Shown: positions 21,995 through 32,652, numbered from the stretch's first letter. The stretch is 64,000 bases of DNA from Mortierella sp. BCC40632 (GCA_011634665.1 WAEK01000002.1:2010001-2074000), one strand, 5' to 3'. The notes: a model not told the origin generated them from the sequence alone. A program made the numbers and translations.

Positions 21995-23878
21995 TCAAGA
22001 TCGAGGTCCTCGAGCTTGCTCAACAAGAGCACCCATTCGTGAAAAGACCAAGAATGTTACCGCACTTGCCGGTGCGGCCTTCAACAGTCCAGGGGTCAGA
22101 CCCTTGTACAGCGCCAGATATCCCTCATGTCGAACAATATGGACCATGCACCGCCAGACCGTAGTCGGTTGACTCATTGGCATATTAGTTGAGGTTGCCA
22201 TGGATAGAGTCCTTGATCCAGCAGTCATCTGTTGTTGTTGTTGTTGAACGGATCCTTGGATTTGAAGTCGTTTTCGGACCATGTCCAGAGGATAGACCGT
22301 GGTCTTGGAGATTACACCAGACAAACCTCCGCAAACCATGTCCTCCAATCCCAGTAGAACCTGAGCTACACTTTCTTTCCAATCTGTCCATTTGGTGGTC
22401 ATGCCTTCAGTTGTCGAGGATCCATGTCTATGTTGCTGGGAGAGACTCGTCTGTTTCTTTAGCCATGAGGCCAGTTGCTTGAGGGTATCGTAGGAAGTAA
22501 ACATTACGCCCATGTAAGGAATCACTTGAATCAGTGCCGGCGACATGCCACGGTAAAATCCCGTGATGCCATCGTTCCGGAAAATGTGTCCGAACGCCTG
22601 TAAAACACCTGTGTAGACCTATAGAGCAGAGGGGTAGAAGAGGAAAAAAAAGGATCCCCAAGTATGTCGCATTAACACTCTGAGAAACAAAGAGTCGAGT
22701 GGGCAGAATTATGGTCCTGGTCCGATAAATTGATTTTTTTTTTTTACCTTGACATCACGTTGTACGGCAAATCGTGTCCTCAAGAGATCAAAGGGATAAG
22801 TACACGCGGTACCCATGATTCCCGCAGTGGCTCCACTCAGAAAGGATTGGGTTGAAGATGATTGGAGGAGCGTGCCGATGGGCAGGGTGATCTTCCATGG
22901 TCCAGCCGATAGATCTAATCCCTTGGCCAAGGTTCCACTCTGCACTGATAACTCGGCTGTCCTGGCAAGCATGGATTTTGTTTGTTGATAGATCAGGAAC
23001 TGAATACCGCCATATGTCAGGTAAAGGTATTCTGCTGCCATGTTGCCCTTCCAGAGACCCTAGATGTTGGGAAGGTCGATAGAGAGTAGAGTTAAAGGTT
23101 AACAATCTGACCAAAAGTTGCCGTGGTTTTCGCTGCCAATCCAAGAATACATTTCTCTTAGTTACCTTGATACCCTCCTCCCGAGCAATGGTAGCCATTC
23201 CTGAGAGCATACCATGGTACCTTGGCGAGACAGAATTTGAGCCAGCGGAGGCTGTAGTGATGGTTGTCCTAATGGTCCGGACAGAGCGATGTTGGTTGGG
23301 GGTCTTGTGCCGTAATACACCTGGCAGTTCTTTTCTTTGGGTCTGCAGCTAATATGAAGACATAGAATTCAGAATTGCGGTACTGTGTGAGCACATCTTT
23401 TCTATAGGATTGGGGTATTTATGCATCTGGGCATGTGTTTAACGGAGCAGGGGCACACAGGGGAAGGAGGGGAAAGAGAGATTGTTCGCTTCTTTCGAAA
23501 ATCTCTGGATGTATATGTGTCTGTGTCTGTGTGTGTGTGTGTGTGTGTGTGTTGTATGTGCGTGTGCGTGAGAGAGTTTTCCACTCTTTCTTTGTATGGC
23601 TAACCCCCACCACTTTTTTTTCTATTTTTTCTCTCTGGCTCTTTTTGTACCTGGAGTCGGATCTTGACCACGTCTAGCGGAGCAACGACAAAACGAGAGA
23701 CGACTCCTGCAGTAGCACCACACAAGACAGTCTCGGCATTTGTCAACTTGGGTGCCCCTGTGACAATGCTTTTCCGGTCATGGTTGGTGCCTGATGTGGC
23801 TGTGGCTGTGGCTACGGTTGCTGCTGCTGCTACCGCTACAGTTGCCGCTGTGGCAGGAGCAGTCGCTGCTGTGGTCAT
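21995..23878 (-). CDS. TPC1: Mitochondrial carrier, probable thiamine pyrophosphate carrier
   Basis: SLC25-family inner-membrane carrier; the closest recalled match is Tpc1/SLC25A19, which imports thiamine pyrophosphate. Exons in gene order 23878..23651, 23348..23166, 23059..22748, 22618..21995; 448 aa. Three carrier signatures are present, one per repeat: PLDVVKIRLQ, YPFDLLRTRFA and YPLDMVRKRLQIQG, with the paired motifs GLWKGN, GFYRGM and ALYKGLTPG. It is longer than the usual ~310 aa because of an Ala/Thr-rich N-terminal leader of ~45 residues, a linker in repeat 1, and Gln-rich and Ser-rich insertions in repeat 3. There is no other ATG in frame upstream. Carrier identity is certain; the substrate is inferred from the YPFDLLRTRFA form and overall resemblance. 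Confidence 0.85.
23521..23552. repeat. (GT)n microsatellite in TPC1 intron 1
   Basis: TGTGTC units followed by an uninterrupted GT run, inside the first intron of the carrier gene. Confidence 0.9.
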
Positions 23879-23993
23879 GGTTGAATGGCTGACAAAAGAG
23901 AAGGAGAGATTCTTAGGAGGATGTAATGCACTGTTGTAATGTGTGACCGAGATGCGAGCCCTTGGTCCCGACAAAGAGAGGGAGTATGCGTGT

Positions 23994-24042
<49 letters not shown>

Positions 24043-25017
24043 AGTGGGTGAGAGAGGAGAAAGTAAGAGGCAAGTGGAATGAAGAGTGGAACAGTGGCAA
24101 AAAAAAAAGCATAGAGACGGATCGGGATCCAGGGGCGAAAGAATGACAAAAAGAGAAAGAGAATGGGAAGAGGAGGGGGGAAGAAAAAGAAAGCGGCAAA
24201 AAAAAAGAAAGGGAAGGGGAAGGGGGGGGAGGAGAATTTGAGGAAAGGAAAGAAAGGAAAAGAAAGAAAGAAAGAAAACGTGGAGCGCGGAGCAAAAAAG
24301 AAAAGAACGACCAATCCAAGCAAATCGATGGGGAGGAGAAGCGGACTTAACTTTTTTTTTTTTTTTTGTTTCCTCCCTCTCCTCAGCTCGCAAAGATTGG
24401 CAATTACTGCATGAGCCAAGCAGTATCCTCCTATCAAGGTTGTCCTCACAGCCATTCTGAAGGGGAGGGAAAAAGCAGCAGCGATGCAGCTCGCATCCTA
24501 GAGAAGGGACAAGAAGGGCTGGATGAGAAAAAGGCCTTACTTTTTGGTAGGACAGAGCGGCAAATAGCAGGGCGGTAGACAGAGGGTTTCTTGGATTCAC
24601 TTGCTGTGCGAGCCCACTGTGTGCCTGGAGAACCTGTCTAGCTGATGCAGATCTCTATGCTTACCCATCAAACTCGGCGCGCAGGTTGAGACCCGACAGT
24701 GACCAAAAAATGATCCCCCAAAGTTAGAACGTGGGGAGAGAGAGAGCACCAGAGTTGTTTGTTTCGCAGTCCTCTTCCTCTCAAATCGGGGTCTCAAAGC
24801 CACTAGAAAAAAAAGAAAAAAAGCATTCCTTGGACCCATTGAGACAAAGTTCACCTCTTCTCTCTCTCTTTTTTTTTTTTTTTTTTTTTTTGCTGTTGCT
24901 CTGTTCATCGAGGGACAGCTCGGACAAGGACCCTATCAACCTTCAGGAAACGGAACCAGAACTCGAGAGAAGAAAAAAGAAAGAAAGAAAGGCTCATCAG
25001 AGGACTGCATTTCAGAC
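23879..25017. other. Divergent TPC1/RRP46 intergenic region with simple repeats
   Basis: Contains a GAGAGT hexamer array (about 23996-24045), long purine-rich stretches with G and A runs (24090-24300), and T runs near 24351-24367 and 24870-24891. Long open frames here translate to Ser/Leu/Phe or Lys/Arg/Glu homopolymer-like peptides and are not genes. The 5' leaders of both flanking genes lie here. Confidence 0.6.
23996..24045. repeat. (GAGAGT)n hexanucleotide array
   Basis: About seven to eight near-perfect tandem copies upstream of TPC1. Confidence 0.9.
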
Positions 25018-26043
25018 ATGGCTCGACTGGACACCACCCGCACATCCGCACATCAGTTGCGACCATTCTCTTCATCCCAGAACCTGCTCAACCGCGCTGA
25101 CGGCTCTGCTCAGTTCGACTTTGGTAAAAAAAAAAAAAAAAAAAAAACTTTCTTTCGGCAACGCCATGTCGTTATGGTAGAATAATTGGAGTTATGTCCA
25201 ATAAGGTGGGAAAATGGCACCTCTCTAATACAGCCAGGATGTCTCGCTGCCTCTCTCATACTCTTTACATTATAGGAGGATCATCGGTACTCTGCTCGGT
25301 TGTTGGGCCTGCCGAGGTCAAGCTACGAGATGAAAAGTTGAACAAAGCTACGCTCGAGGTTATTGTCAGACCTTTGGTTGGATTGCCTGGTGTCAAGGAC
25401 AAGGCCTGTGAGCGTGCCATCCGCGAAACTTTGGAGCCAATTGTCATTTCTGCACTTCATCCTCGTACCCTTGTCCAGATCGTCGTTCAGACGATGAAAG
25501 ACAACGGATCTGTAAGTATTTCTTCTCAACCTATTAAGTTCTCTTGCCCTTTTTGTTCATTCCAGGGCCGAGTTGACCCTCTCAATCTTACTCTAACACC
25601 CTCTTTCTTCTTCTGCTCGATGTCTCATCCAGATCTTGTCAACAGCATTCAATGCAGCTATCATGGCATTACTGGATGCCGGTATACCCTTGAACTCAAT
25701 CATTGGATCCGTCACCTGTGTTATCGATAGTGAGACCAACGAGATCTTACTCGATCCCACAACGGAAGAAATTGCTCGCGCAAAGTCAACACACGTCTTT
25801 GTCTTTGATAACAAATCCTCAATACCATCTTCCTCAACAACGACCTCCATGGACGTGGATAGTTCTAATGGTGATGATGGCTCGCCAAGACCGCTCTTCT
25901 CGGAAAGCACAGGATTGTTCACAGAGAAAGAGTACTTGGATTGTATCAATGTCAGCTTTAAGGCATGCCAAGCCGTCCATGGATTCATTCGGACAGCCGT
26001 CTCAAAGAAGATTGAAAAGGAACATCAGCAGCTCCAGGCATAA
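25018..26043 (+). CDS. RRP46: RNA exosome core subunit Rrp46
   Basis: RNase PH-fold subunit of the exosome ring (EXOSC5), catalytically inactive in eukaryotes, acting in nuclear and cytoplasmic RNA decay. Exons 25018..25123, 25276..25511, 25633..26043; 250 aa, close to the family size. Conserved stretches are NLLNRADGSAQFDFGGSSVL, SVVGPAEVKLRDE, RTLVQIVVQTMKDNGS and AAIMALLDAGIPL. The start ATG is the first in frame; the first intron begins GTAAAAA and contains a ~20-nt A run. A canonical polyadenylation signal AATAAA lies at 26125-26130, about 80 bases past the stop. The gene converges on MEIOB with only 163 bp between stop codons. Confidence 0.9.
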
Positions 26044-26206
26044 GATCTCCCCTCTTAATTCCCTACACCTTTTCTGGCCAGCCTTGTTCTTCATAAACGC
26101 ACTCATCGCTCATTCATTCTTTCCAATAAAACGCAAAATTGTATGTTACTCGAGGATTTGCTATACTTGAAGCCATCTGGACAATCCTTCCATTGTCGTT
26201 TTGCTA

Positions 26207-29054
26207 CTATTCAGACTTTGGCAGAGGCGGAGATGCATAAATTCCAATCAAGTCGGTGATCTGTGCTCTCTGCAAAGCTATTATCTCGAGGACGTGCATC
26301 TCCTTGAGATCTGACCATGATATCTAATCATCAATTTAAAAAGAGCTGCTCAGACCTCATGCCCCTCTCGCTTTCAGAGGCAGGGGAAGGTAGGGAGGAG
26401 ATACTCTATCCAGTCATGCTCCATACCTTGAAGTAGATTTTGAACCTCTCCATGAAGTGTCGCCTCTACAGGAGGAATGAAGCTAGTCAGTGTGGCCCTT
26501 ACTATTCCTCTCACTTCTTCGGTCAGCTCTTTACTCCAGCAGTACCCAAACAGCTTAGTCATCTTTCTTTCATACATAGATCTGCCGACGTTCCAACATG
26601 GACAGGCCACCAAACTCCTTTGGCTAATGATAGTGGTAGTGATAGCGGTCATAGTAGTTGCTATTAGATCTTATACCTCGTTTCGATTCCTTTTCCCGTC
26701 AAAACACGTATTCCCTACTCCATACCTTTAGTTCTAGCCACTTTGTGATAATGTCTGATGAGATTGCAGGATGTCTTAATTCGGCAGTGTCATCCATAAA
26801 TGAGATATATCGCGAGAGCGAGTACCGCCACTGGTCATCGTCAGAAGGAATAATGCGGCACTTGGGACACTCCTCAATCCTATAGGATGAAATTGAGCAT
26901 TTACAAGTTGGGCTAATAGGTGGGAAGTGACTTATTAGCACCAAAAAGAAGCGGAAAAAAAAATGGCCCATCAAAACCAAAAGGCATGCAGCGATACAAT
27001 ACCACCTGGCGGTCAAAACATCAGTTCCCGAGGTGTCAATATGAAACTCGGTCAGGATCACATACGAGAAACCATAGGCGATCTCTTGCTCGTATTCAAA
27101 AGCGAGAATAGAATCGTAAGTAACAGCTTGCTATTATCTATAGGTTGGTAGAGGTCTGTGACGATAAAAGCCCTGAGTTGGATAGGTTACCTGTTGTTCC
27201 CATTGCCTCTATGAGTTGAACAATGTCCCAGATTCGATAGCATGTCTGAATGTTTTGGACTGGAACATTTTCTACCTCGGCAACTTGAACAAAGCTAGTA
27301 TCAGCATTCTGGCGAGTCGTTTGTAGATACCATATGCAACTCTCTATTCAGTATGACCAGACACTCCTACCTGGGTTCATCTCTGTTGGAAGCGATGAAC
27401 ATTGGACTGCAAAGTGCTTTAACCACTATGTAAAATGAGTGTAGGTGGAAGCAAATAAGAATTTACGACTCTATTGAGAGGGGTTAGAAAAACCCCGTTT
27501 TAGAATAAAGAGTAAGCCCTAATTACCTCGGCAGTTTTGCAGACAGGATTGACCTGAATATGCGTTTGATAGCCTGCAGTGATTTGGGGTTTCTTGGCAT
27601 ACACCGAAATCTGTACACCAGATAGTACCAAGACTTGGAGCAGTAATTGGTTGGATAGGATGAGGTCTGAGTAAAGATATTACAGCAACTCCTTTTTTAA
27701 TGGTAACTGCACTATCAACGTAGCCTCTTACCTGTTGACATCGGAGTCCAGTGAGGAGCAATACTCGTCATAGTTTCCCCCCAAAAAGTCAACGAAGCCT
27801 CCTGCCCTTGTGAATCGAACACACAAAGCGAAGTCTTTGCCAGCGGTCCATTCTTTGATCTAACGATAGCTGGACTCTCGCACTTGTTCCCAGGAAAGTT
27901 TAGATGATCCGAGCAGCTATGCTTAAAGAATAAGTTTGTATGAAGGGGTATGGAAAGTCCCAGCATTGGATACCTTTTTGACACAGATGACCATGTTGAA
28001 GCGTTGGGATCCTATTGAGTCTGCAGCTGAAATAGCTTGCTTGATGGATACCGATGGGATGGCCCCCCCAGTGTTCGCGCCGAGTGCCTCTTTAAACAAT
28101 GTATCCATTTCAACCTGGCTTCCAATCTCAATTTTGTGGCCCGTTTTTCCTTCACTCAAACTTAGAAAGAATGGTGAGGTGGTTGAGGGAGCAGATGCAG
28201 GTGATACATGGTCCCGAGAATAGCTAGTCTTCTTGGTGTTCAACCTGACTTCATCTGTCCACACATGGACAACCTGATCAAGCTGGAATGGGGTGATATC
28301 AAAGATCGTATTAGTTGCTAAAATCTTAACATGTCAGGCACTGACTACTTTGGCTGCCATTCACCTACAGTAATGGTTGAATAGGAGTTGAGATGCTCCT
28401 CTGTCTTGTGCCAGTATTTGATGTCGATAGTGTCAAGGTCATCCTTGATCGTAAACCACTGTAACCATCGAGTTTTACTCTTGTCCTTCGAATCTGGGAA
28501 CGCTTTGATTTCTGGCGCACGGATTGTTCTCCCTTTTGGTCGGGAATTTGAGTCAGTCAAGCGTGGTAACCCGACTAAAGCATCTGTTCTCTTATTGTTA
28601 TCTTTCTCATCTCGATGATGGATGACACACTGCTCTAGGCTTAAAAGACTTACCAGAAACTCTCTTGTTTTTATAAAAACAAGGGACAAGGATTAATGCA
28701 ATCATGAGCAGGTGTTCGTTACCTTTGGTAGTAGCACCATTCCCTGTGAATCAGCGGTTTACGTACCACAAAGCATTTCTCTGGCTGAAGATACTGAATC
28801 GGAACTATTGCTGCATCGGGGGTAAAATGCATAGGATGGGGTGCAAGTGTTCGTAGTGCATGGAAGGAATATGTTGGCACGACTGGTAGAGATAGGCGCG
28901 ACTGACCCTTGGTGGCCAAGGATTGTCCTCCGCTTGTTTGGGACTGTTGGGACGCATGGGATAGGTAGGTGGGACTGGATTGTGAGGGCGAGGCTACTGC
29001 CTTTATAGGATAAGTGCCTGAACGAACGGAAGCCTGGCTCTCTTGAGTGGCCAT
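26207..29054 (-). CDS. MEIOB: MEIOB-like meiotic single-strand DNA-binding protein (RPA1-related OB folds)
   Basis: Predicted meiosis-specific OB-fold protein related to RPA1; in animals MEIOB supports meiotic recombination on ssDNA. Twelve exons in gene order: 29054..28723, 28663..28365, 28317..27974, 27921..27732, 27666..27527, 27425..27371, 27343..27191, 27084..27006, 26912..26726, 26623..26576, 26553..26427, 26310..26207; 685 aa. OB-A is seen in IKAFPDSK...WLQWFTIKDD, OB-B in KTSLCVFDSQGQEASLTFWGE, and OB-C has a cysteine cluster (CKC...ECPKC) then ISFMDDTAEL and MLERRQIY. The N-terminal ~100 residues are low-complexity. All phases close, but two introns come out at 22 and 27 nt, and the exon 1/2 and 7/8 joins are the least certain. 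Family call rests on recalled resemblance; another RPA1 paralogue is the alternative. Confidence 0.72.
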
Positions 29055-29235
29055 GGTTGTTGGTGGCTAACTAAGAAGAACGATGCTCCTCAGTCCAGGA
29101 ACTTTTTTGTAGAGGAGGAACGCGGACTTTTATTTTTTTGTGGGAGCTAATTCCACGTGATTCTAGGACATTATTTTAGGGCCACTCGCCCAAGAAATGT
29201 TTGCTCTTCCTTTTTTGCAAAGAGACTTCTCAATC
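29055..29235. promoter_or_regulatory. Short bidirectional promoter MEIOB/RPL20 with a CACGTG box
   Basis: Only 181 bp separate the start codons of the divergent MEIOB-like and RPL20 genes. A palindromic CACGTG (E-box/CDE I type) lies at 29154-29159, with T-rich DNA beside it. Sharing of control elements is inferred from spacing. Confidence 0.5.
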
Positions 29236-30550
29236 ATGTCTAGAGTGCGTGCCTACTACAGATGACCAGCTGAGCATCCCAATACTTCTATCCATTGCAG
29301 GACTGAACCCATCCATCCATCGATTCGCTATTTATCATCTCACAACGAATCAGCATCTGGATTTAGCAGAATGCTTTCGCCCCGCAAAACATCGCCCTGA
29401 TGTTGATCTCAGTCATCGGCAATCTTTCTCTCAGAGGATCGAGCCAGACCGATTCAACAAACGAGCACTTTGCTCGAGAATCAGTGTCGAATTGTTTCTT
29501 TCATCTCTTCGGGATAGCAAAACCCTTTGGATTGGAAGAAGTTTTCTACCGCCTGTCAACTCTGCAGTGTGTCGATTGGAGCGAGGATGTGATCGGATGC
29601 AGGACTGGACCCCATCGATTGGTCAGGTTCCCTAGATCATCGACCCAGTCCGACTAGCAACTGATGGAGCCAGTTTTATTCGACCTTGTCCACTCTTGTG
29701 GAATGGCACCCTTGCCGAAAAAAAGAACTCTGTCCTTTTCTTTCCTTGGGATAATCGTTGACACTGGAGCGACATCAGTTAAACAGGAGCTACATCCTTT
29801 CACTACCCCCCTTTCACCAGCATACTTCAGCGATTTGACCAGTATCTTACTTGGTTCGTATTTTTTCCTCCCCCATTTGGTCTCTGAACCTTTCAATAGC
29901 TTCACGAGTACCAGTTGGTCGGCCGCCACCTCCCCACCGAGAAGGATGCTACCCCCAAGCTCTTCCGCATGCGCCTCTTTGCCCCCAACGAGGTCGTTGC
30001 CAAGTCCCGCTTCTGGTACTTCATGCGCAAGCTGAAGAAGGTCAAGAAGGTCAACGGTGAGATCGTTGCCATCAACGAGGTATGTCTCTTTTTTTCATAT
30101 TGTGTAGAGGCAATGAACATTGTCTAGTCTTTTAGGGAACCAGGAGTCAACCTGCGGAGCAAATTGATTCTAACAGGAGCTCCTTTCAACTTGGAAATGT
30201 GTGAACAGATCTTCGAGAAGAAGCCCCTCCAGATCAAGAACTTCGGTGTCTGGCTCCGCTACGATTCTCGCTCGGGCACCCACAACATGTACAAGGAGTA
30301 CCGTGAGTTGACCCGTGTCGCCGCTGTCGAGGCCTGCTACTCGGACATGGCTTCGCGCCACCGTGCCCGCTCTCGCTCGATCCAGGTCATCCGTGTCGCT
30401 GAGGTCTCCAACGCTGATGTCCGTCGCCCTTACATCAAGCAGCTTTTGGTCCCCAACCTCAAGTTCCCCTTGCCCCACCGCGTCATCCGCGCTGCCGACA
30501 AGTCCCACCGCGCTCTCTTCATGGGTTCGCGCCCCTCCACCTTCTACTAA
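29236..30550 (+). CDS. RPL20: 60S ribosomal protein eL20 (L18a)
   Basis: Large-subunit cytosolic ribosomal protein. Exons 29236..29244, 29900..30079, 30209..30550; 176 aa, the family length. The first coding exon is just 9 nt (MSR), followed by a 655-nt intron; it was chosen because ATG-TCT-AGA sits directly before a GTGCGT donor and yields [15 protein letters not shown], the expected N-terminus. Further family landmarks are [50 protein letters not shown] and FPLPHRV. The exons use C-ending codons much more than neighbouring genes, as expected for a highly expressed gene. Identity is certain; the 9-nt exon is inferred. Confidence 0.93.
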
Positions 30551-30919
30551 ATGTATTGCAGGATACTCTCGGCTGGAGGCCTTTTTTTTCTCTTTTGTAA
30601 TTAAAGGAATCTGAGCAGTAGACATGACCCTGTATAAAGATACACATTGTTGCAATTATTGGAGTCTAGAGGAAGATAGAACCGGTGAGAGAAAAGAGAA
30701 GAGAGGAGGGAAGAGGGTCTGACCACAGCCGACGCCACTTTCTACACAGATTCGTCGCTGATACAAATAATCAGAGCGTATGTATTTGGCGGCAGTGCTG
30801 GAGCGATTTTGACTAAGAATGATGCAAAGCAGAGAAGAGGGTGCAGCCACTTTAAGCTCATTTGGGGTCATCTTCATCTCGCTTTTTCTTTGTTTCTTCA
30901 CAACTTCTACATCCCATCC
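30551..30919. other. Intergenic RPL20 to SARA-like gene
   Basis: RPL20 3' flank and the leader of the next gene. An in-frame extension of the downstream gene is open to 30809 but contains no ATG before 30920. Nothing else seen. Confidence 0.5.
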
Positions 30920-32440
30920 ATGTCATACACCACACCGGATCCCAATGTCTTCTACCCGGTCCCGCCAGGGCAGCTGCCTGCAGGATTCGCACCACCTCCA
31001 CCAGGAACAGCCATCCGAGGAGTTCCCATTGTCGTACCCCTCGGCTTCGAGATGCTCATCTCCCCAGAAGGATTCCCAGTCTTTATGCCTGAGCGAACAC
31101 CCCCACCCTACGCCGCAACCAACTCTACACCTACTGCTTCCCATGCTAGTCCATTAATATCCCAGGGGTTACAACAACAGCAGGGCTATATCGCTCCAAC
31201 GCCTCCTTCACGACATAATACCATGTCTTCCGTACATTCCAGTGCAGGAGCAACTGGCCAGTTTGGTAGCCCACCTCCGCCTTTGCCTCATCAGATGCCT
31301 GTGCCAGAACATCACCAGCAACAGCCCTTTGGACAGCCATTGCCATCCATGATACCCTCTCCACTTCCCTCGACCGCTGCTCTCTCTCCAGCACCGGTGG
31401 CCAACGTGCCCGCTCCTGCACCCGCCGCTGCGCCCGCTCCAGCTCCAGCTCAGTTAACTTTTGCTAGTGTCACGACGTCATTCCGCTCGTCGTCCGAAAG
31501 TATCAATGCATGGATATTTTACTCCTTGGGTCTTAATGTGAATGCTGGACAAAAGGAAATCGTCATCACAGTTCGTCAGCGACCAGGGTCCTACACACTC
31601 GAACAAATCCAACCGATTATGTATTCGATCTACGTTCAGATGAACCAACAAATCCAGGTCCCTGGTGGTCGACCACTGACAGCAGGTGATATCTTTTCTT
31701 GTCGGATTTCGACCCCTGATGCTGGAGTTAAGGAAGTTTCGATTTTGCTAGTGCATGCACCATCCGAGTGCAAGGCGCAGCTTCAGAACAAGGATGTTCT
31801 CTACGGATTGATGGCCACTCCCGACGAAGCAGCAGTGTTCTCTAAGTATGGCGCAGCGAGGTGTTTGACCAACATGGGCAATGACCTCGAAACTTGGCCC
31901 ATTCCTCTCTGGTCAGACTGGAATCGGCCTTCTTTAGTATCCCTTCGAGACTTTCAGGGATCATTGACGGAGATGGTGCCCGTATTGTTGAAGACGAAGA
32001 ACATTGTTGCCACCCTGGATACAATCACACATCGACTTACGCTTGTCATCAGTGCTAGTGCGCTCGAAACAATTCAAGCAGAGATGAAACGCTTCCCACC
32101 GGCACAGCCTGGTGTGATTTCAGAAGCGACCCGAGTGACCTTTACACTGGACCTGGATGCGGGGGCACAGGCATATTTAACCTGGAGGACGGGCCAGGAA
32201 GGGCCAGCGATTTTTAACGCACGACCTAACCCAGTCAGTTTTCATGGATGCTGGATGACCTTTTCAGGTATCGGAGCTCACCAAGGAAGCGAGCATAAGG
32301 AGAGCATTGCAGCTCAGGAAGATGGATTGGAGCTCAAAATGAGAAGCACAACTTGGGAGAGGCTTTATCAGGCACTGATTTCCAAGACATCTGCCGTGGT
32401 GCCTGTAGGAGCCGAGCATGTGCAATTGAGTTTTGCATGA
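30920..32440 (+). CDS. SARA/endofin-type C-terminal domain (DUF3480-like) protein without FYVE finger
   Basis: Single exon, 506 aa, from the first in-frame ATG. Residues 1-180 are Pro/Gln/Ser-rich with PAPAPAAAPAPAPAQ. Residues ~183-506 resemble the C-terminal DUF3480 region of animal SARA and endofin: INAWIFYSLGL, YGAARCLTNMG followed by PLWSDWNRPSLV, a VPVLLKTKNIVATLD strand, then QEDGLELKM...LYQAL and a terminal EHVQLSFA. No FYVE zinc finger or Smad-binding segment is present, and fungi have no TGF-beta/Smad pathway, so an endosomal or phosphatase-scaffold role cannot be assumed. The assignment comes from recalled family patterns and needs a profile search; otherwise it is an uncharacterised protein with a Pro-rich N-terminus. 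Confidence 0.6.
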   Translation: MSYTTPDPNVFYPVPPGQLPAGFAPPPPGTAIRGVPIVVPLGFEMLISPEGFPVFMPERTPPPYAATNSTPTASHASPLISQGLQQQQGYIAPTPPSRHNTMSSVHSSAGATGQFGSPPPPLPHQMPVPEHHQQQPFGQPLPSMIPSPLPSTAALSPAPVANVPAPAPAAAPAPAPAQLTFASVTTSFRSSSESINAWIFYSLGLNVNAGQKEIVITVRQRPGSYTLEQIQPIMYSIYVQMNQQIQVPGGRPLTAGDIFSCRISTPDAGVKEVSILLVHAPSECKAQLQNKDVLYGLMATPDEAAVFSKYGAARCLTNMGNDLETWPIPLWSDWNRPSLVSLRDFQGSLTEMVPVLLKTKNIVATLDTITHRLTLVISASALETIQAEMKRFPPAQPGVISEATRVTFTLDLDAGAQAYLTWRTGQEGPAIFNARPNPVSFHGCWMTFSGIGAHQGSEHKESIAAQEDGLELKMRSTTWERLYQALISKTSAVVPVGAEHVQLSFA

Positions 32441-32471
32441 TTAGACTTAGAGTAATATAGGGAGTAGGAAG

Positions 32472-32500
<29 letters not shown>
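32472..32500 (+). repeat. 29-nt poly(A) tract
   Basis: Uninterrupted A run about 30 bases past the stop of the SARA-like gene. Confidence 0.9.
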
Positions 32501-32502
<2 letters not shown>

Positions 32503-32652
32503 AAGGCAAGGAAGAAGGATACGAGAAAAGTTGACCTTGACGCGAGGTATTAAAGTTACACGTGAGCTCGCTGTGAGTGATAAAATTAGCCCTCTCCTCT
32601 CCACAGAGCAAACTTCTCCCCACTACCTTCATCTCTTTCCAACTCGAGGCCC

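Noticed and set aside
23996..24045. GAGAGT hexamer array as possible internal telomeric or CRISPR-like repeat
   Set aside because: Not a telomere unit (TTAGGG-type) and has no spacers; a plain microsatellite.
23600..24319. 239-residue minus-strand frame containing the TPC1 N-terminus
   Set aside because: The upstream two thirds translate repeats (Ser-Leu-Thr from GAGAGT and T-rich DNA). TPC1 is started at the ATG at 23878 instead.
30809..30919. N-terminal extension of the SARA-like protein
   Set aside because: Its first codon is TTG; the first in-frame ATG is at 30920.
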